Of a stretch of 46,722 nt of DNA, positions 16,768-24,788 are shown one piece after another. Under the pieces are notes generated by a model. That model did not search any database, was not told the origin of the DNA, and was given only the letters and a program-made list of their open reading frames with translations. The DNA lies in assembly GCA_949282195.1 (NCBI GenBank), contig CASDOW010000027.1, forward strand, positions 1 through 46,722, written 5' to 3'. The position numbers and the translations under genes were made by a program. The stretch's first letter is position 1, and each line of letters starts with the position of its first letter. Source of the stretch: an uncultured bacterium. GTDB lineage: Bacteria > Cyanobacteriota > Vampirovibrionia > Gastranaerophilales > Gastranaerophilaceae.

Positions 16768-17388
16768 ATGACTAGTGATAAAAAAGGTTTATTTATTACC
16801 TTTGAAGGTGCTGACGGATGCGGAAAAACAACTCAAATTGAACTTTTGGATAAATATTTAAAATCAAAAAATCGTGAAACAATTGTAACATTAGAGCCGG
16901 GGGGTTCTGATATAGGAAAAAAATTAAGACAAATTTTACTGCATTACGACGGTTATGTTTCAGATGTTTGTGAGATGTTTTTATATCTGGCCGATAGAGC
17001 ACAACATATTGAAACGGTTGTTTTGGAGTCTGTCAAAAAAAATAAAATTGTTCTTTGCGACAGACACATTGATTCAACTGTTGCCTATCAAGGATATGCC
17101 AGAGGTCAAAATATAGAACAAATTGATTTATTAAATAATATTGCAACAAAAAACTATAAGCCCGATTTAACTTTTGTTTTTGATGTGGATAGTGAAATTG
17201 CACAAAAAAGGGTAGGAAAAGAAAAAGATAGATTAGAAAAAGAAGGGCTTGAATTTCATAAAAAAGTTCGCCTTGGATACTTAGAGCTTGCAAAAAAATA
17301 CCCAAACAGAATTAAAGTAATTAATGCAAATTTATCTATTGAAGAGGTTTTTGAGCAAGTTAAAAAAATTATAGATGAAATATTATGA
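16768..17388 (+). CDS. tmk: Thymidylate kinase
   Basis: This 206-residue protein has the P-loop FEGADGCGKTTQ (residues 12-23), EPGG in the substrate loop, the DRHIDSTVAYQGYARG stretch that holds the catalytic DR motif, and a LID-like RVGKEKDRLE. It phosphorylates dTMP to dTDP for DNA synthesis. Its stop overlaps the start of the TPR gene by 4 bases (ATGA), so the two are translationally coupled. A TATAAT-like box precedes it at about 16735. Confidence 0.97.
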   Translation: MTSDKKGLFITFEGADGCGKTTQIELLDKYLKSKNRETIVTLEPGGSDIGKKLRQILLHYDGYVSDVCEMFLYLADRAQHIETVVLESVKKNKIVLCDRHIDSTVAYQGYARGQNIEQIDLLNNIATKNYKPDLTFVFDVDSEIAQKRVGKEKDRLEKEGLEFHKKVRLGYLELAKKYPNRIKVINANLSIEEVFEQVKKIIDEIL

Positions 17389-19076
17389 AAAAATCTTTAT
17401 TTATAATTACGATTTTATTTTTTGGTTTTAGCAAAGCAAGTCTTTTGTTTGATATTCAAACAGGTTTAAATGAATATGAACTTAAAAACTATGATTTTGC
17501 AAAAAATTATTTTATTAGCTATATAAATAACAATCCAAACGATAAAGACGGATATTTTTGGCTTGCAAAAACTTATGAAAAAATAGATTCTAAAAAAAAT
17601 GCTTCTTTGATGCTTGAAAATTATAAAAAAGCTTATGAATTAACTTCAATTGACAGCAATATTGAAAAAATTACATTTGATTTATCAAAAAATCAAAATA
17701 TTGAAGATTATTTTGATATGTCAATAATGTACTTTGAACAAGGAAACCTTAAAGCCTCAGAACAATATGCAAATATGATGCTTGAAATAAATTCCAAATC
17801 TCCAAGCGCATATTTTATAAAAGCAAAAATTGCTCTTGCAAAAAATAACAAACAATTAGCTAAAGAATATATTAATCAAGCAATAATTTTCAACAATAAA
17901 TATTTAGAAACAAATCTTGCAAAATCGCTAAATATTAAAGAAATTCCTGAAATGACTCAAAAAATGTACAATGTTTCAGTGCTTGAAGCATATTTTAGGG
18001 GTGATATTGATATAGCGATAAAATATCTTGAAAAAAATAAAGAAAAAAACCCTCAAGATATTGAATCTAATATCATGCTTTTTGAGCTTTATATTAAAAA
18101 TAATGACATATCAAAAGCTCAAAAACTCTCTTTGGAACTTTTAAAATCAGACTCAAACAATATAGCCGTTAAATTACTTTGCGCTAAACTATATAAATTA
18201 ACAAATCAAAATGATAAAATTGAAAATACGCTTCTTTCTGCTTATAAATTAAACCCCAACAATAAAGAAACTCTTCTTGCGCTTGGAAATCATTATCTTA
18301 ATAAAAAAGACTATAAATCATCCAAAAAATATTTTGAACAGCTTGTAAATATTAATGATGAAATGTATGAAGCATATTTTGGCTATATATACTCTCTAAT
18401 TGAATTAAATGAAGCGCAAAAAGCCATGCCTTTAATTAGAAAAGCAATAACTCTTAACCCAAAAAACAGTGAAATGTATTATCTTCTATCGCTTATTTGC
18501 AAAATGAACGCACAATATGATGACGCTGTAAGCTATATCATAGAAGCAATAAAAAAAGATGAAAATCCGAAATATTTTATTGAACTTGCAAAATTAAACT
18601 ATACATTAAAAAAATATTCTCAATCTCTTGTAAATTTAAAAGATGCGCTTTCTATGAGCGAATTTTCTTTAGATAGAGAAACAATCGACGAATATATGTT
18701 GAAAAACTATATTAAACTTGAAGATGAAAAAAATACTGCTAATTACCTAAAAGGCAAATTAAAACTTGACAAAAATCGCATAATATATAAATATAATTTA
18801 TATAAATTATGTAAATTGCAAGGTAATGAAAAGGAAGCAAATTCTTACCTTAAAGAGATTAAGAAGTTTAAGCCTAATTCTTTAATCGATTACATTGATT
18901 TATCAGAAATTAAATACGAACAAGACGGATTAGAATTTGCTATTAAAACACTAAACAACGGACTAAAGGAATATCCTAACGCAAAAGAATTATACTGTAA
19001 AAAACTTGAATTTTATTTCATGGAACAAAAGCAAGATGAAATTAAAAAAACCATGGAAAAAATGAGCAAAATATAA
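17385..19076 (+). CDS. Exported TPR-repeat protein
   Basis: This 563-residue protein starts with a hydrophobic export signal (MKKSLFIITILFFGFSKAS) and continues with about 12-14 tetratricopeptide-type helical hairpins. Signs include repeated W/Y-L-A positions in GYFWLAKTYEK, YEAYFGYIYSLIEL and SEMYYLLSLICKM. TPR arrays scaffold protein complexes; in the periplasm such proteins often serve envelope or assembly roles (inference). The 4-base overlap with tmk suggests a shared transcript. Confidence 0.8.
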   Translation: MKKSLFIITILFFGFSKASLLFDIQTGLNEYELKNYDFAKNYFISYINNNPNDKDGYFWLAKTYEKIDSKKNASLMLENYKKAYELTSIDSNIEKITFDLSKNQNIEDYFDMSIMYFEQGNLKASEQYANMMLEINSKSPSAYFIKAKIALAKNNKQLAKEYINQAIIFNNKYLETNLAKSLNIKEIPEMTQKMYNVSVLEAYFRGDIDIAIKYLEKNKEKNPQDIESNIMLFELYIKNNDISKAQKLSLELLKSDSNNIAVKLLCAKLYKLTNQNDKIENTLLSAYKLNPNNKETLLALGNHYLNKKDYKSSKKYFEQLVNINDEMYEAYFGYIYSLIELNEAQKAMPLIRKAITLNPKNSEMYYLLSLICKMNAQYDDAVSYIIEAIKKDENPKYFIELAKLNYTLKKYSQSLVNLKDALSMSEFSLDRETIDEYMLKNYIKLEDEKNTANYLKGKLKLDKNRIIYKYNLYKLCKLQGNEKEANSYLKEIKKFKPNSLIDYIDLSEIKYEQDGLEFAIKTLNNGLKEYPNAKELYCKKLEFYFMEQKQDEIKKTMEKMSKI

Positions 19077-19094
19077 ATTGCCCAAAAGGGCAAT
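19077..19094. other. Intergenic hairpin without a T-tract
   Basis: ATTGCCC, loop AAAA, GGGCAAT follows directly after the TPR stop codon. With no T-run it is more likely an RNA-stability or attenuation hairpin than a full terminator. Confidence 0.5.
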
Positions 19095-19156
19095 ATACAA
19101 AGATTAAGTTGTTTAATATCATAGCCTTGTTGAGGAAATAGGAATTACTGCTGACC

Positions 19157-19816
19157 ATGAAACCTATTACACTATATTTGGTTGATGATTATTTACTAAC
19201 CAGAATATCACAAAGGCTATATTTTGCGGTTGATAATTCGTTTAAAATTCTTGCCGAATTTTCTAATCCTCAAGACTGCATAAAACATATGAAAAAAAAA
19301 GAGGCAGACGCAATTTTAATCGATATTGAACTTCTAAATCAAAATAATTCAGATATTATTAAATTTTTAAAAAAAGAATATCCGCAAACAAAAATAGTTA
19401 TAAGTACATCTAATTTTAACGATGAAAGATTATTGACTTATTTATCGTACGGTATAGACGGATTTATATTAAAAAATTATGGTACAGACCTTAAAAAAAC
19501 AATACAAATGGCAATAGATAATAAATTTTACATAGATTTAAAAATATTACAAAAAGCTTTTTCAAAAATTCCCATACCTGAAACAATATGTATCGAAAAT
19601 CTTTCAGAAAATAAAAAACATATAAAAAATTTAACCTCAAGGGAAATGCAGGTTTTAAAATATTTGATTGAAGGTTATACAAATACGCAAATTGCAGCTA
19701 AAATGGCTGTTTCGATTAACACAATAAAAGCCCATGTGGGTAATATTTTAGAAAAGTTTAATGTTCAAGATAGAGTTCAAGCGGTCGTAAAGGCTGTTAG
19801 AACGGGATTATTTTAG
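19157..19816 (+). CDS. NarL/LuxR-family response regulator
   Basis: This 219-residue protein has an N-terminal receiver domain (VDDY acidic pocket, LIDIEL phospho-acceptor D56, STS at about 83-85, FILKNY with K106) and a C-terminal LuxR-type helix-turn-helix from about 158 (LTSREMQVLKYLIEGYTNTQIA...NTIKAHVGNILEKF). All phosphorylation residues are present. Its stop TAG overlaps the Shine-Dalgarno of the kinase gene that follows, so the two form a two-component pair. Target genes are unknown. Confidence 0.93.
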   Translation: MKPITLYLVDDYLLTRISQRLYFAVDNSFKILAEFSNPQDCIKHMKKKEADAILIDIELLNQNNSDIIKFLKKEYPQTKIVISTSNFNDERLLTYLSYGIDGFILKNYGTDLKKTIQMAIDNKFYIDLKILQKAFSKIPIPETICIENLSENKKHIKNLTSREMQVLKYLIEGYTNTQIAAKMAVSINTIKAHVGNILEKFNVQDRVQAVVKAVRTGLF

Positions 19817-19824
19817 GAGGCAGG

Positions 19825-20577
19825 GTGTTTCAAAAGAAAAAATCATTTAGAAAGATAAAACAAAAATTCAAAAAAATAAAAAATAAATACGAAACAAAAT
19901 TAAAAAATCTTAGAAATAAATACACTTGTATTTTAACCCACGATATTAAAACGCCATTATTGGCACAAAATCAAACCTTAAAGCTTTTATGTCAAAATCA
20001 ATTTGGCGAGCTCAATATTGCCCAAAAGGAGATTCTTGAAGAAATAATTAAATCAAGCGATTTTTTATTAGAAGTTATTTCAAATGCGATTTTTATTGCA
20101 AGATATGAAAACGAAAAACCCGTATTTAACATTGAAAAAATAAACTTATTAAAAGAGGTTTATGAATGTTGCGAAAAAATAAAATATTTCGCTCAAGATA
20201 AAGGTCAAAAATTCAACATTAAAGCAAATAAAAATATAAAAATTAATGCAGATAGAAAATTAACCCAAAAAATTATTTATAACATCTTATCAGGTGCAAT
20301 ATTTTGCGGTTTTGAAAATTCTGATATAGAAATAAGAATTAAAGAAGATAAAAATAATGTCGAGTTTTTAGCCAAAAATAAATCAATATATATGACTCAA
20401 GAAAAATTAAAAAGTCTTTTTGAAGAAAAGAAAAATCTTTGTGATTTTAATCAGCTTGGCATGAGCCTTAATTTGAATATAGCTTCAAAATTAATCAATG
20501 CCCACAGGTGGGAAATTATAGCTAAATCACAAAAAAATAATTCTACCGTTTTTGGTTTTGCTCTAAAAAAAGGTTAA
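19825..20577 (+). CDS. Histidine kinase with degenerate ATP-binding domain
   Basis: The GTG start at 19825 is supported by AGGAGG at 19815-19820. The 250-residue soluble protein has a basic coiled-coil N-terminus, an intact H-box LTHDIKTPL (H39) and a HisKA-like helical pair, then a GHKL-like domain in which the N-box survives (KLTQKIIYNIL) but DxGxG is replaced (LAKNKSIYM) and the G2 loop reads NQLGMSLNLNIASK. ATP binding is therefore doubtful. It may act mainly as a phosphatase or be phosphorylated by another kinase (inference). It is translated with the response regulator just upstream, and its 3' end overlaps the convergent MBL gene by 4 bases. Confidence 0.75.
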   Translation: MFQKKKSFRKIKQKFKKIKNKYETKLKNLRNKYTCILTHDIKTPLLAQNQTLKLLCQNQFGELNIAQKEILEEIIKSSDFLLEVISNAIFIARYENEKPVFNIEKINLLKEVYECCEKIKYFAQDKGQKFNIKANKNIKINADRKLTQKIIYNILSGAIFCGFENSDIEIRIKEDKNNVEFLAKNKSIYMTQEKLKSLFEEKKNLCDFNQLGMSLNLNIASKLINAHRWEIIAKSQKNNSTVFGFALKKG

Positions 20578-21209
20578 TAGTTTGAACCAAAATAGGGATT
20601 ATATTTCTTTTCGTATTCTATTGAAGTTTTATCGCCATGACCGGGATATACCATAATATCTTCATTAAGGATAAATAATTTATTTTTAATACTGTCCTCA
20701 ATCTCATTATAATTACCGCCAAAAAGGTCGCATCTTCCGATTGAGCCTCTAAAAAGTGTATCGCCTGAAAATAATAAATTATCGATTAAATAACATACTC
20801 CGCCTTTAGAATGACCTTTTGTGTGGATGATTTTTATTTCGTGTTTTCCTATGGTTAAATTTTGAGTATTTTCATCAATTAAGCCGTCTATGCAAGGAAC
20901 TTTAATTTCTTTAATTCCTGCCATGGAGCATTGTATCGGAATTTGATTTAATAATTCCATATCGTCCTTATGCAGCATAACAGGGATTGAAGGAAATTTT
21001 TCTTTTATTTTTGCAATACAATAAACATGGTCAAAATGTCCATGGGTAATTAGAATATATTTTAATTTAATGTTTTTCTTTTTGATTTCTTTTTCAATTT
21101 CATCTATTGAAGAAGTGCAATCAATAATTATACCTTCAAGAGATTTTTCATCATAAACCAAATAAGTTGTTGCTCCGAATATTCCGTTTGGATATGCTAA
21201 AACTTTCAT
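20574..21209 (-). CDS. MBL-fold hydrolase (glyoxalase II-like)
   Basis: This 211-residue metallo-beta-lactamase-fold protein has the metal motif THGHFDH (H56, H58, D60, H61), HTKGHSKGG, FSGDTLFRGSIGR and YPGHGDKT, which together give the two-metal site. The compact form without the C-terminal hydroxyacylglutathione domain is common in bacteria and acts on thioesters or similar small substrates; the exact substrate cannot be told. It directly abuts the small gene upstream on the same strand. Confidence 0.88.
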   Translation of the reverse strand: MKVLAYPNGIFGATTYLVYDEKSLEGIIIDCTSSIDEIEKEIKKKNIKLKYILITHGHFDHVYCIAKIKEKFPSIPVMLHKDDMELLNQIPIQCSMAGIKEIKVPCIDGLIDENTQNLTIGKHEIKIIHTKGHSKGGVCYLIDNLLFSGDTLFRGSIGRCDLFGGNYNEIEDSIKNKLFILNEDIMVYPGHGDKTSIEYEKKYNPYFGSNY

Positions 21210-21433
21210 TAATATTTCCTTTTTAGTTTTAATTTTTCATATTCGGATTTTAACATATAAATTAAATTTTTCATAAAACTAATAGGAATACTGTCTTTAT
21301 AAACGCTGTATATTATTGCTCTCATGCGTTTATCAGACACATCAAAATGTCTTTGTAATTCCTTTATATAGTTATTTATATATTCTTTAACTTTTAATTC
21401 ATCAGCGTCATCTATTGTATAAATTCTTTTCAT
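21209..21433 (-). CDS. Small conserved-type hypothetical protein
   Basis: A 74-residue, charged, helical protein with no known motif (YINNYIKELQRHFDVSDKRMRAIIYSVYKDS). Its last base is shared with the first base of the MBL gene, so the two are likely translated together. I do not recognise it. Confidence 0.6.
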   Translation of the reverse strand: MKRIYTIDDADELKVKEYINNYIKELQRHFDVSDKRMRAIIYSVYKDSIPISFMKNLIYMLKSEYEKLKLKRKY

Positions 21434-21587
21434 AATACACCATTCACAATAACATTTTAATAAAATAACCTTTGATTTTCATTAGAATAACGCACGATAT
21501 AAGACAATATACACATGTTTACATTACTGTGCTAAAATCTTGATTAAGAAATCGGTTTTTAATATTCTACTTATAAAAACAATTGTT

Positions 21588-22493
21588 ATGAATATGAAAA
21601 AATACAATTTAAATATAGCTAAAATATTAAGTTTATTTTTTATATCATGCCTGTTATTCTTTAATTCACAGAAAGCATTTGCAATCAGGATAGGATTAAA
21701 CGAAGGCGTTAAAAAAACCTACGTGGGTAGTTCTCAAAATGCTACATTTTCAGATGCCAGAACAGGGAAATTGCTTTTTATATCTCGCTCATTTTTCCCT
21801 TATTCAATAAAAGCCTATGGCGATTCTATTGCCGTTAAAGTTAAAGGAAGATATTACGATTGTTCAACAAATGCCTTATTTATTCAAAACCCTCAAAGCA
21901 GAGGTTTTTTGGCTACCAAGAAAAAATGGTATAGGGGAGATATCATTATATATAATATAAACGGCACTTTGACAATTGTTAATTCTCTGCCATTAGAAGA
22001 ATATTTAATGGGTGTAGTGCCTTCTGAAATGCCTTCAAAATGGAATTATGAGGCTCATAGAGCTCAAGCTATTGCAGCTAGAAGTTATGCTTTAGCTAAT
22101 TTGAATAAAAGAGGTTCACACGGATATGACCTAAAGGATACTCCTCAAGATCAAGCTTATGGCGGTGCAAGCAGTGAAACTCCTCAAACGACCCATGCTG
22201 TTTTATCTACAAGAGGCGAGGTTCTAACTTATGATAATAAAATCATTCCGGCTTATTATCATGCCTCATCAGGAGGAAAAACAAACTCGGCAGGCGAAGT
22301 TTGGAATCATGATTTACCATATATTCAATCTGTGGACGGATTTGATAAAGGAATTAAGAAAAACGGACATGGGGTAGGCATGAGTCAATATGGGGCTAAT
22401 AATCTTGCAAATAAAGGCTTTAGCGCAAGGCAAATTTTAAATTATTTTTATAAAGACATTAATTTTTCACAAATTAGAACTAAAAATAACTAA
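21588..22493 (+). CDS. SpoIID/LytB domain exported protein
   Basis: The ATG at 21588 gives a 301-residue protein with a clear signal peptide (MNMKKYNLNIAKILSLFFIS... to AFA). An in-frame TTG at 21540 would lie next to a TAAAAT box, so I reject it. The SpoIID domain shows LPLEEYLMGVVPSEMP, HRAQAIAARSYAL, YYHASSGGKT and the C-terminal GHGVGMSQYGAN. Known SpoIID proteins are lytic transglycosylases acting on denuded peptidoglycan. Homologues occur in cyanobacteria, so it is not evidence of sporulation. Confidence 0.9.
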   Translation: MNMKKYNLNIAKILSLFFISCLLFFNSQKAFAIRIGLNEGVKKTYVGSSQNATFSDARTGKLLFISRSFFPYSIKAYGDSIAVKVKGRYYDCSTNALFIQNPQSRGFLATKKKWYRGDIIIYNINGTLTIVNSLPLEEYLMGVVPSEMPSKWNYEAHRAQAIAARSYALANLNKRGSHGYDLKDTPQDQAYGGASSETPQTTHAVLSTRGEVLTYDNKIIPAYYHASSGGKTNSAGEVWNHDLPYIQSVDGFDKGIKKNGHGVGMSQYGANNLANKGFSARQILNYFYKDINFSQIRTKNN

Positions 22494-22520
22494 TTCTATT
22501 GATTTATACTGTTAAATCCC

Positions 22521-22548
22521 TTGCCAAAGTTCAATAAACGTGTATAAT
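22521..22548 (+). promoter_or_regulatory. Promoter of the HU gene
   Basis: TTGCCA (22521-22526) and TATAAT (22543-22548) are spaced 16 bases apart. AAGGAG follows about 20 bases later, before the HU start. Confidence 0.75.
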
Positions 22549-22577
22549 AGAGGGGTGTTATTAAAAAGGAGTTAGAT

Positions 22578-22850
22578 ATGAACAAAGAAGAATTAGTTAA
22601 AGCAGTTGCAACAAGTGCTAAAATGTCACAAAAAGACACAGCTGAAATCTTAAGCGCAACTATTGAAACTATTCAAAAAACTGTTGCTAAAGGTAAAAAA
22701 GTTACTTTAGTTGGTTTTGGTACTTTTGAAGCAAGAAAAAGAGCTGCAAGAGTAGGCAGAAATCCTCAAACAGGTAAAGAAATTAAAATTGCCGCTAAAA
22801 CAGTTCCTGCATTTTCTGCTGGTAAAAAATTCAAAGAATTAGTTAAATAG
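22578..22850 (+). CDS. HU-family DNA-binding protein
   Basis: This 90-residue protein matches bacterial HU along its length: MNKEELVKAVA, the VTLVGFGTFEARKRAARVGRNPQTG beta-arm region with the Pro-containing tip, and the C-terminal FSAGKKFKELVK. HU is an abundant dimer that bends DNA and compacts the nucleoid. The strong promoter and Shine-Dalgarno fit high expression. A terminator follows and is shared with the convergent ylxR gene. Confidence 0.97.
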   Translation: MNKEELVKAVATSAKMSQKDTAEILSATIETIQKTVAKGKKVTLVGFGTFEARKRAARVGRNPQTGKEIKIAAKTVPAFSAGKKFKELVK

Positions 22851-22868
22851 TTCTTTAATGAGTTTTAA

Positions 22869-22898
22869 AAAAGGCTTACTTAATTAAGTAAGCCTTTT
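22869..22898. terminator. Bidirectional terminator between HU and ylxR
   Basis: AAAAGGCTTACTTAA pairs perfectly with TTAAGTAAGCCTTTT. The stop codon of ylxR (22880-22882) lies inside the hairpin. Confidence 0.9.
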
Positions 22899-23140
22899 AT
22901 TATTTCTTCTGTTTTTAAAATTTCATTCATGTTTGAATATTTAAGCGCAGTTTTTAATTTTTTCTTTTTAATAAACACTTTGACACATTCAGGATTTTTG
23001 CAGACATAAACACTTCTGCCAAGTTCTTTTGATGACGGGTTAACCTTCAAGGTGCCATTAGGTAATTTTGTTATTTTAATCATTTCATTTCTGTCTTTTA
23101 TCTTAAGGCAGGCTTGGCATTTTCTTAAAACTTCTTTCAT
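22880..23140 (-). CDS. ylxR: YlxR-family (DUF448) RNA-binding protein
   Basis: This 86-residue protein has the family pattern: RKCQACLKIKDRNEMIKI, a turn with NPSSKELGRSVYVC, and a C-terminal basic helix (KKKKLKTALKYS). YlxR binds nucleic acid and usually lies between nusA and infB; here it is alone and convergent to HU. The four Cys (CQAC, VCKNPEC) could bind metal. Start ATG 23140 has weak upstream purines. Confidence 0.88.
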   Translation of the reverse strand: MKEVLRKCQACLKIKDRNEMIKITKLPNGTLKVNPSSKELGRSVYVCKNPECVKVFIKKKKLKTALKYSNMNEILKTEEIIKGLLN

Positions 23141-23168
23141 AAAAGTATTTTAAAATAAAGCTTTTACA

Positions 23169-23450
23169 AAATCTACTTTGGATTTTGACAACTCGTAATT
23201 CTAGAATTCCGCTTCTAATTTACTAAAGTAAATTATTCGCTCCATAGAATTACTCGAACAGACGCATTCACTTCGCTTTCGCTTCGTTACATGCTAGTCA
23301 AAATCCGCCTCTTGGATTTTGACAACTCGCAATTTTAGTACTTCGCTTTTTGGGCTTCGCCCAGTCGCTTCGTAAAATTGCTCGAACATACGGGCTCACG
23401 ACAGGCTTGCGCCTTGTTCCGCCCTAGTCAAAATCCACTCTGGATTTTAC
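23169..23450. repeat. Dispersed hairpin repeat, copies D1 and D2
   Basis: A half copy at 23169-23210 (CTTTGGATTTTGACAACTCG) leads into the full copy D1 (23238-23337), nearly identical to copy A and with the same TTTACTAAAGTAAATTATTCG lead. A diverged copy D2 follows (23341-23447: GGGCTTCGCCC hairpin, AAAATTGCTCGAACATACGGGC, then TCAAAATCC). All lie in the gap between ylxR and the Fe-ADH gene, which holds no gene. Confidence 0.88.
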
Positions 23451-23526
23451 AAGAAAAGTTATCTTCTTTTTCAAAAAACATGATAAAATAAAAGCGTGAT
23501 GATATTTTAGAAAGGAGTTTTTCATT

Positions 23527-24723
23527 ATGTGGGAAAAAGACATTAACATTAATGAAATTAAAGAAATCAGAACAAGAACTTGTGTTTATTTTGGTGTTGG
23601 CGCAATTGAAAAAATTAACGATATCGCAGTTGATTTAAAATCAAAAGGAATTGATAAAGTTATAGTTATGTCAGGAAGAAATGCATACAAGGCAACAGGC
23701 GCATGGGATTATGTCGAAAAGGCTTTAAAAGACAACTCTATCGGCTATATTAACTATGACAAAGTTACTCCTAACCCTACTAATGAAGCTATTAATGAAG
23801 CAGCCAAAATGGCTCAAGAATTTGGTGCAAAAGCTGTTATTGCAATAGGCGGAGGTTCTCCGACAGACGCAGGTAAATCAGTTGCAATTTTATTGGAATA
23901 TCCAGATAAAAACGCAAATGATATTTATGAATTTACTTTTACACCCACAAAAGCTGCTCCAATTGTGGCAATTAATTTAACCCACGGCACAGGAACAGAA
24001 ACAAACAGATTTGCTGTTGCAACATTAGTTGAAAAAGATTATAAACCTGCAATTGCTTATGATTGCATTTATCCTACATATGCAATTGATGACCCTAAAT
24101 TAATGACAAAATTATCACCTAAACAAACAAAATACGTTTCAATTGACGCCCTAAACCACGTTATTGAAGCTGCAACAAGTAAAGTTGCTTCTCCATATAC
24201 TGTTTGTTTAGCTCATGAAGTTGCAACAATGATTGCAAAATATCTTCCAAAAGCAAACGCAAACCCTGATGATCTTGAAGCAAGATATTTCTTGGCTTAT
24301 GCTGCTATGTTAGGCGGTGTTTGTTTTGATAACGGCTTATTGCACTATACTCACGCACTGGAACATCCTCTATCAGCTATTAAACACGAATTATCCCATG
24401 GCCTAGGTTTAGCAATGATTTTGCCGGCTGTAATTGAAAATATTTGGGAATCTAAAAAACAAACACTTGCTCACATTTTAAAACCGATTGCGCCTGAAAT
24501 AAAAGAAACAACAAGCGCTAAGGAAGCTTCAGATATGGTTTACGAATGGTTAAAATCAGTGGGTGTACCAAATAAACTAAAAGATGAAGGCTTTAGCGAG
24601 GCTGATTTAGATAGATTGGTTGAATTAACTTATACAACTCCGTCTTTAGAAGGATTGTTGCAAATTGCTCCTACTATGGCGACAAAAGAAGGGGTTAGGG
24701 AAATCTATTCTAAATCTTTATAA
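23527..24723 (+). CDS. Iron-containing alcohol dehydrogenase
   Basis: This 398-residue protein belongs to family III Fe-ADH: an NAD(P)-binding part with GGGSPTDAGKS at about 116-126, THGTGTETNRFAV, then the metal-binding half with DALNHVIEA (Asp and His ligands) and HALEHPLSAIKHELSHGLGLA (His ligands). The family reduces aldehydes such as acetaldehyde or butanal during fermentation; the exact substrate is not readable. The Shine-Dalgarno is AAAGGAG, and a strong terminator follows. Confidence 0.93.
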   Translation: MWEKDININEIKEIRTRTCVYFGVGAIEKINDIAVDLKSKGIDKVIVMSGRNAYKATGAWDYVEKALKDNSIGYINYDKVTPNPTNEAINEAAKMAQEFGAKAVIAIGGGSPTDAGKSVAILLEYPDKNANDIYEFTFTPTKAAPIVAINLTHGTGTETNRFAVATLVEKDYKPAIAYDCIYPTYAIDDPKLMTKLSPKQTKYVSIDALNHVIEAATSKVASPYTVCLAHEVATMIAKYLPKANANPDDLEARYFLAYAAMLGGVCFDNGLLHYTHALEHPLSAIKHELSHGLGLAMILPAVIENIWESKKQTLAHILKPIAPEIKETTSAKEASDMVYEWLKSVGVPNKLKDEGFSEADLDRLVELTYTTPSLEGLLQIAPTMATKEGVREIYSKSL

Positions 24724-24743
24724 GAATAATCATTTTATTAATT

Positions 24744-24771
24744 AAGTCGGTGCAATTGCACCGACTTTTTT
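24744..24771 (+). terminator. Terminator of the Fe-ADH gene
   Basis: AAGTCGGTGCAA pairs perfectly with TTGCACCGACTT, followed by a T-run. Confidence 0.92.
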
Positions 24772-24788
24772 ATTTTTAGTTAATAAAA

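Noticed and set aside
21540..21587. TTG start giving a longer SpoIID protein
   Set aside because: It would lie next to a TAAAAT promoter-like box and place extra residues before an otherwise clean signal peptide.
21588..22493. SpoIID as evidence of spore formation
   Set aside because: SpoIID/LytB proteins are found in non-sporing bacteria, including cyanobacteria, and no other sporulation gene is present.
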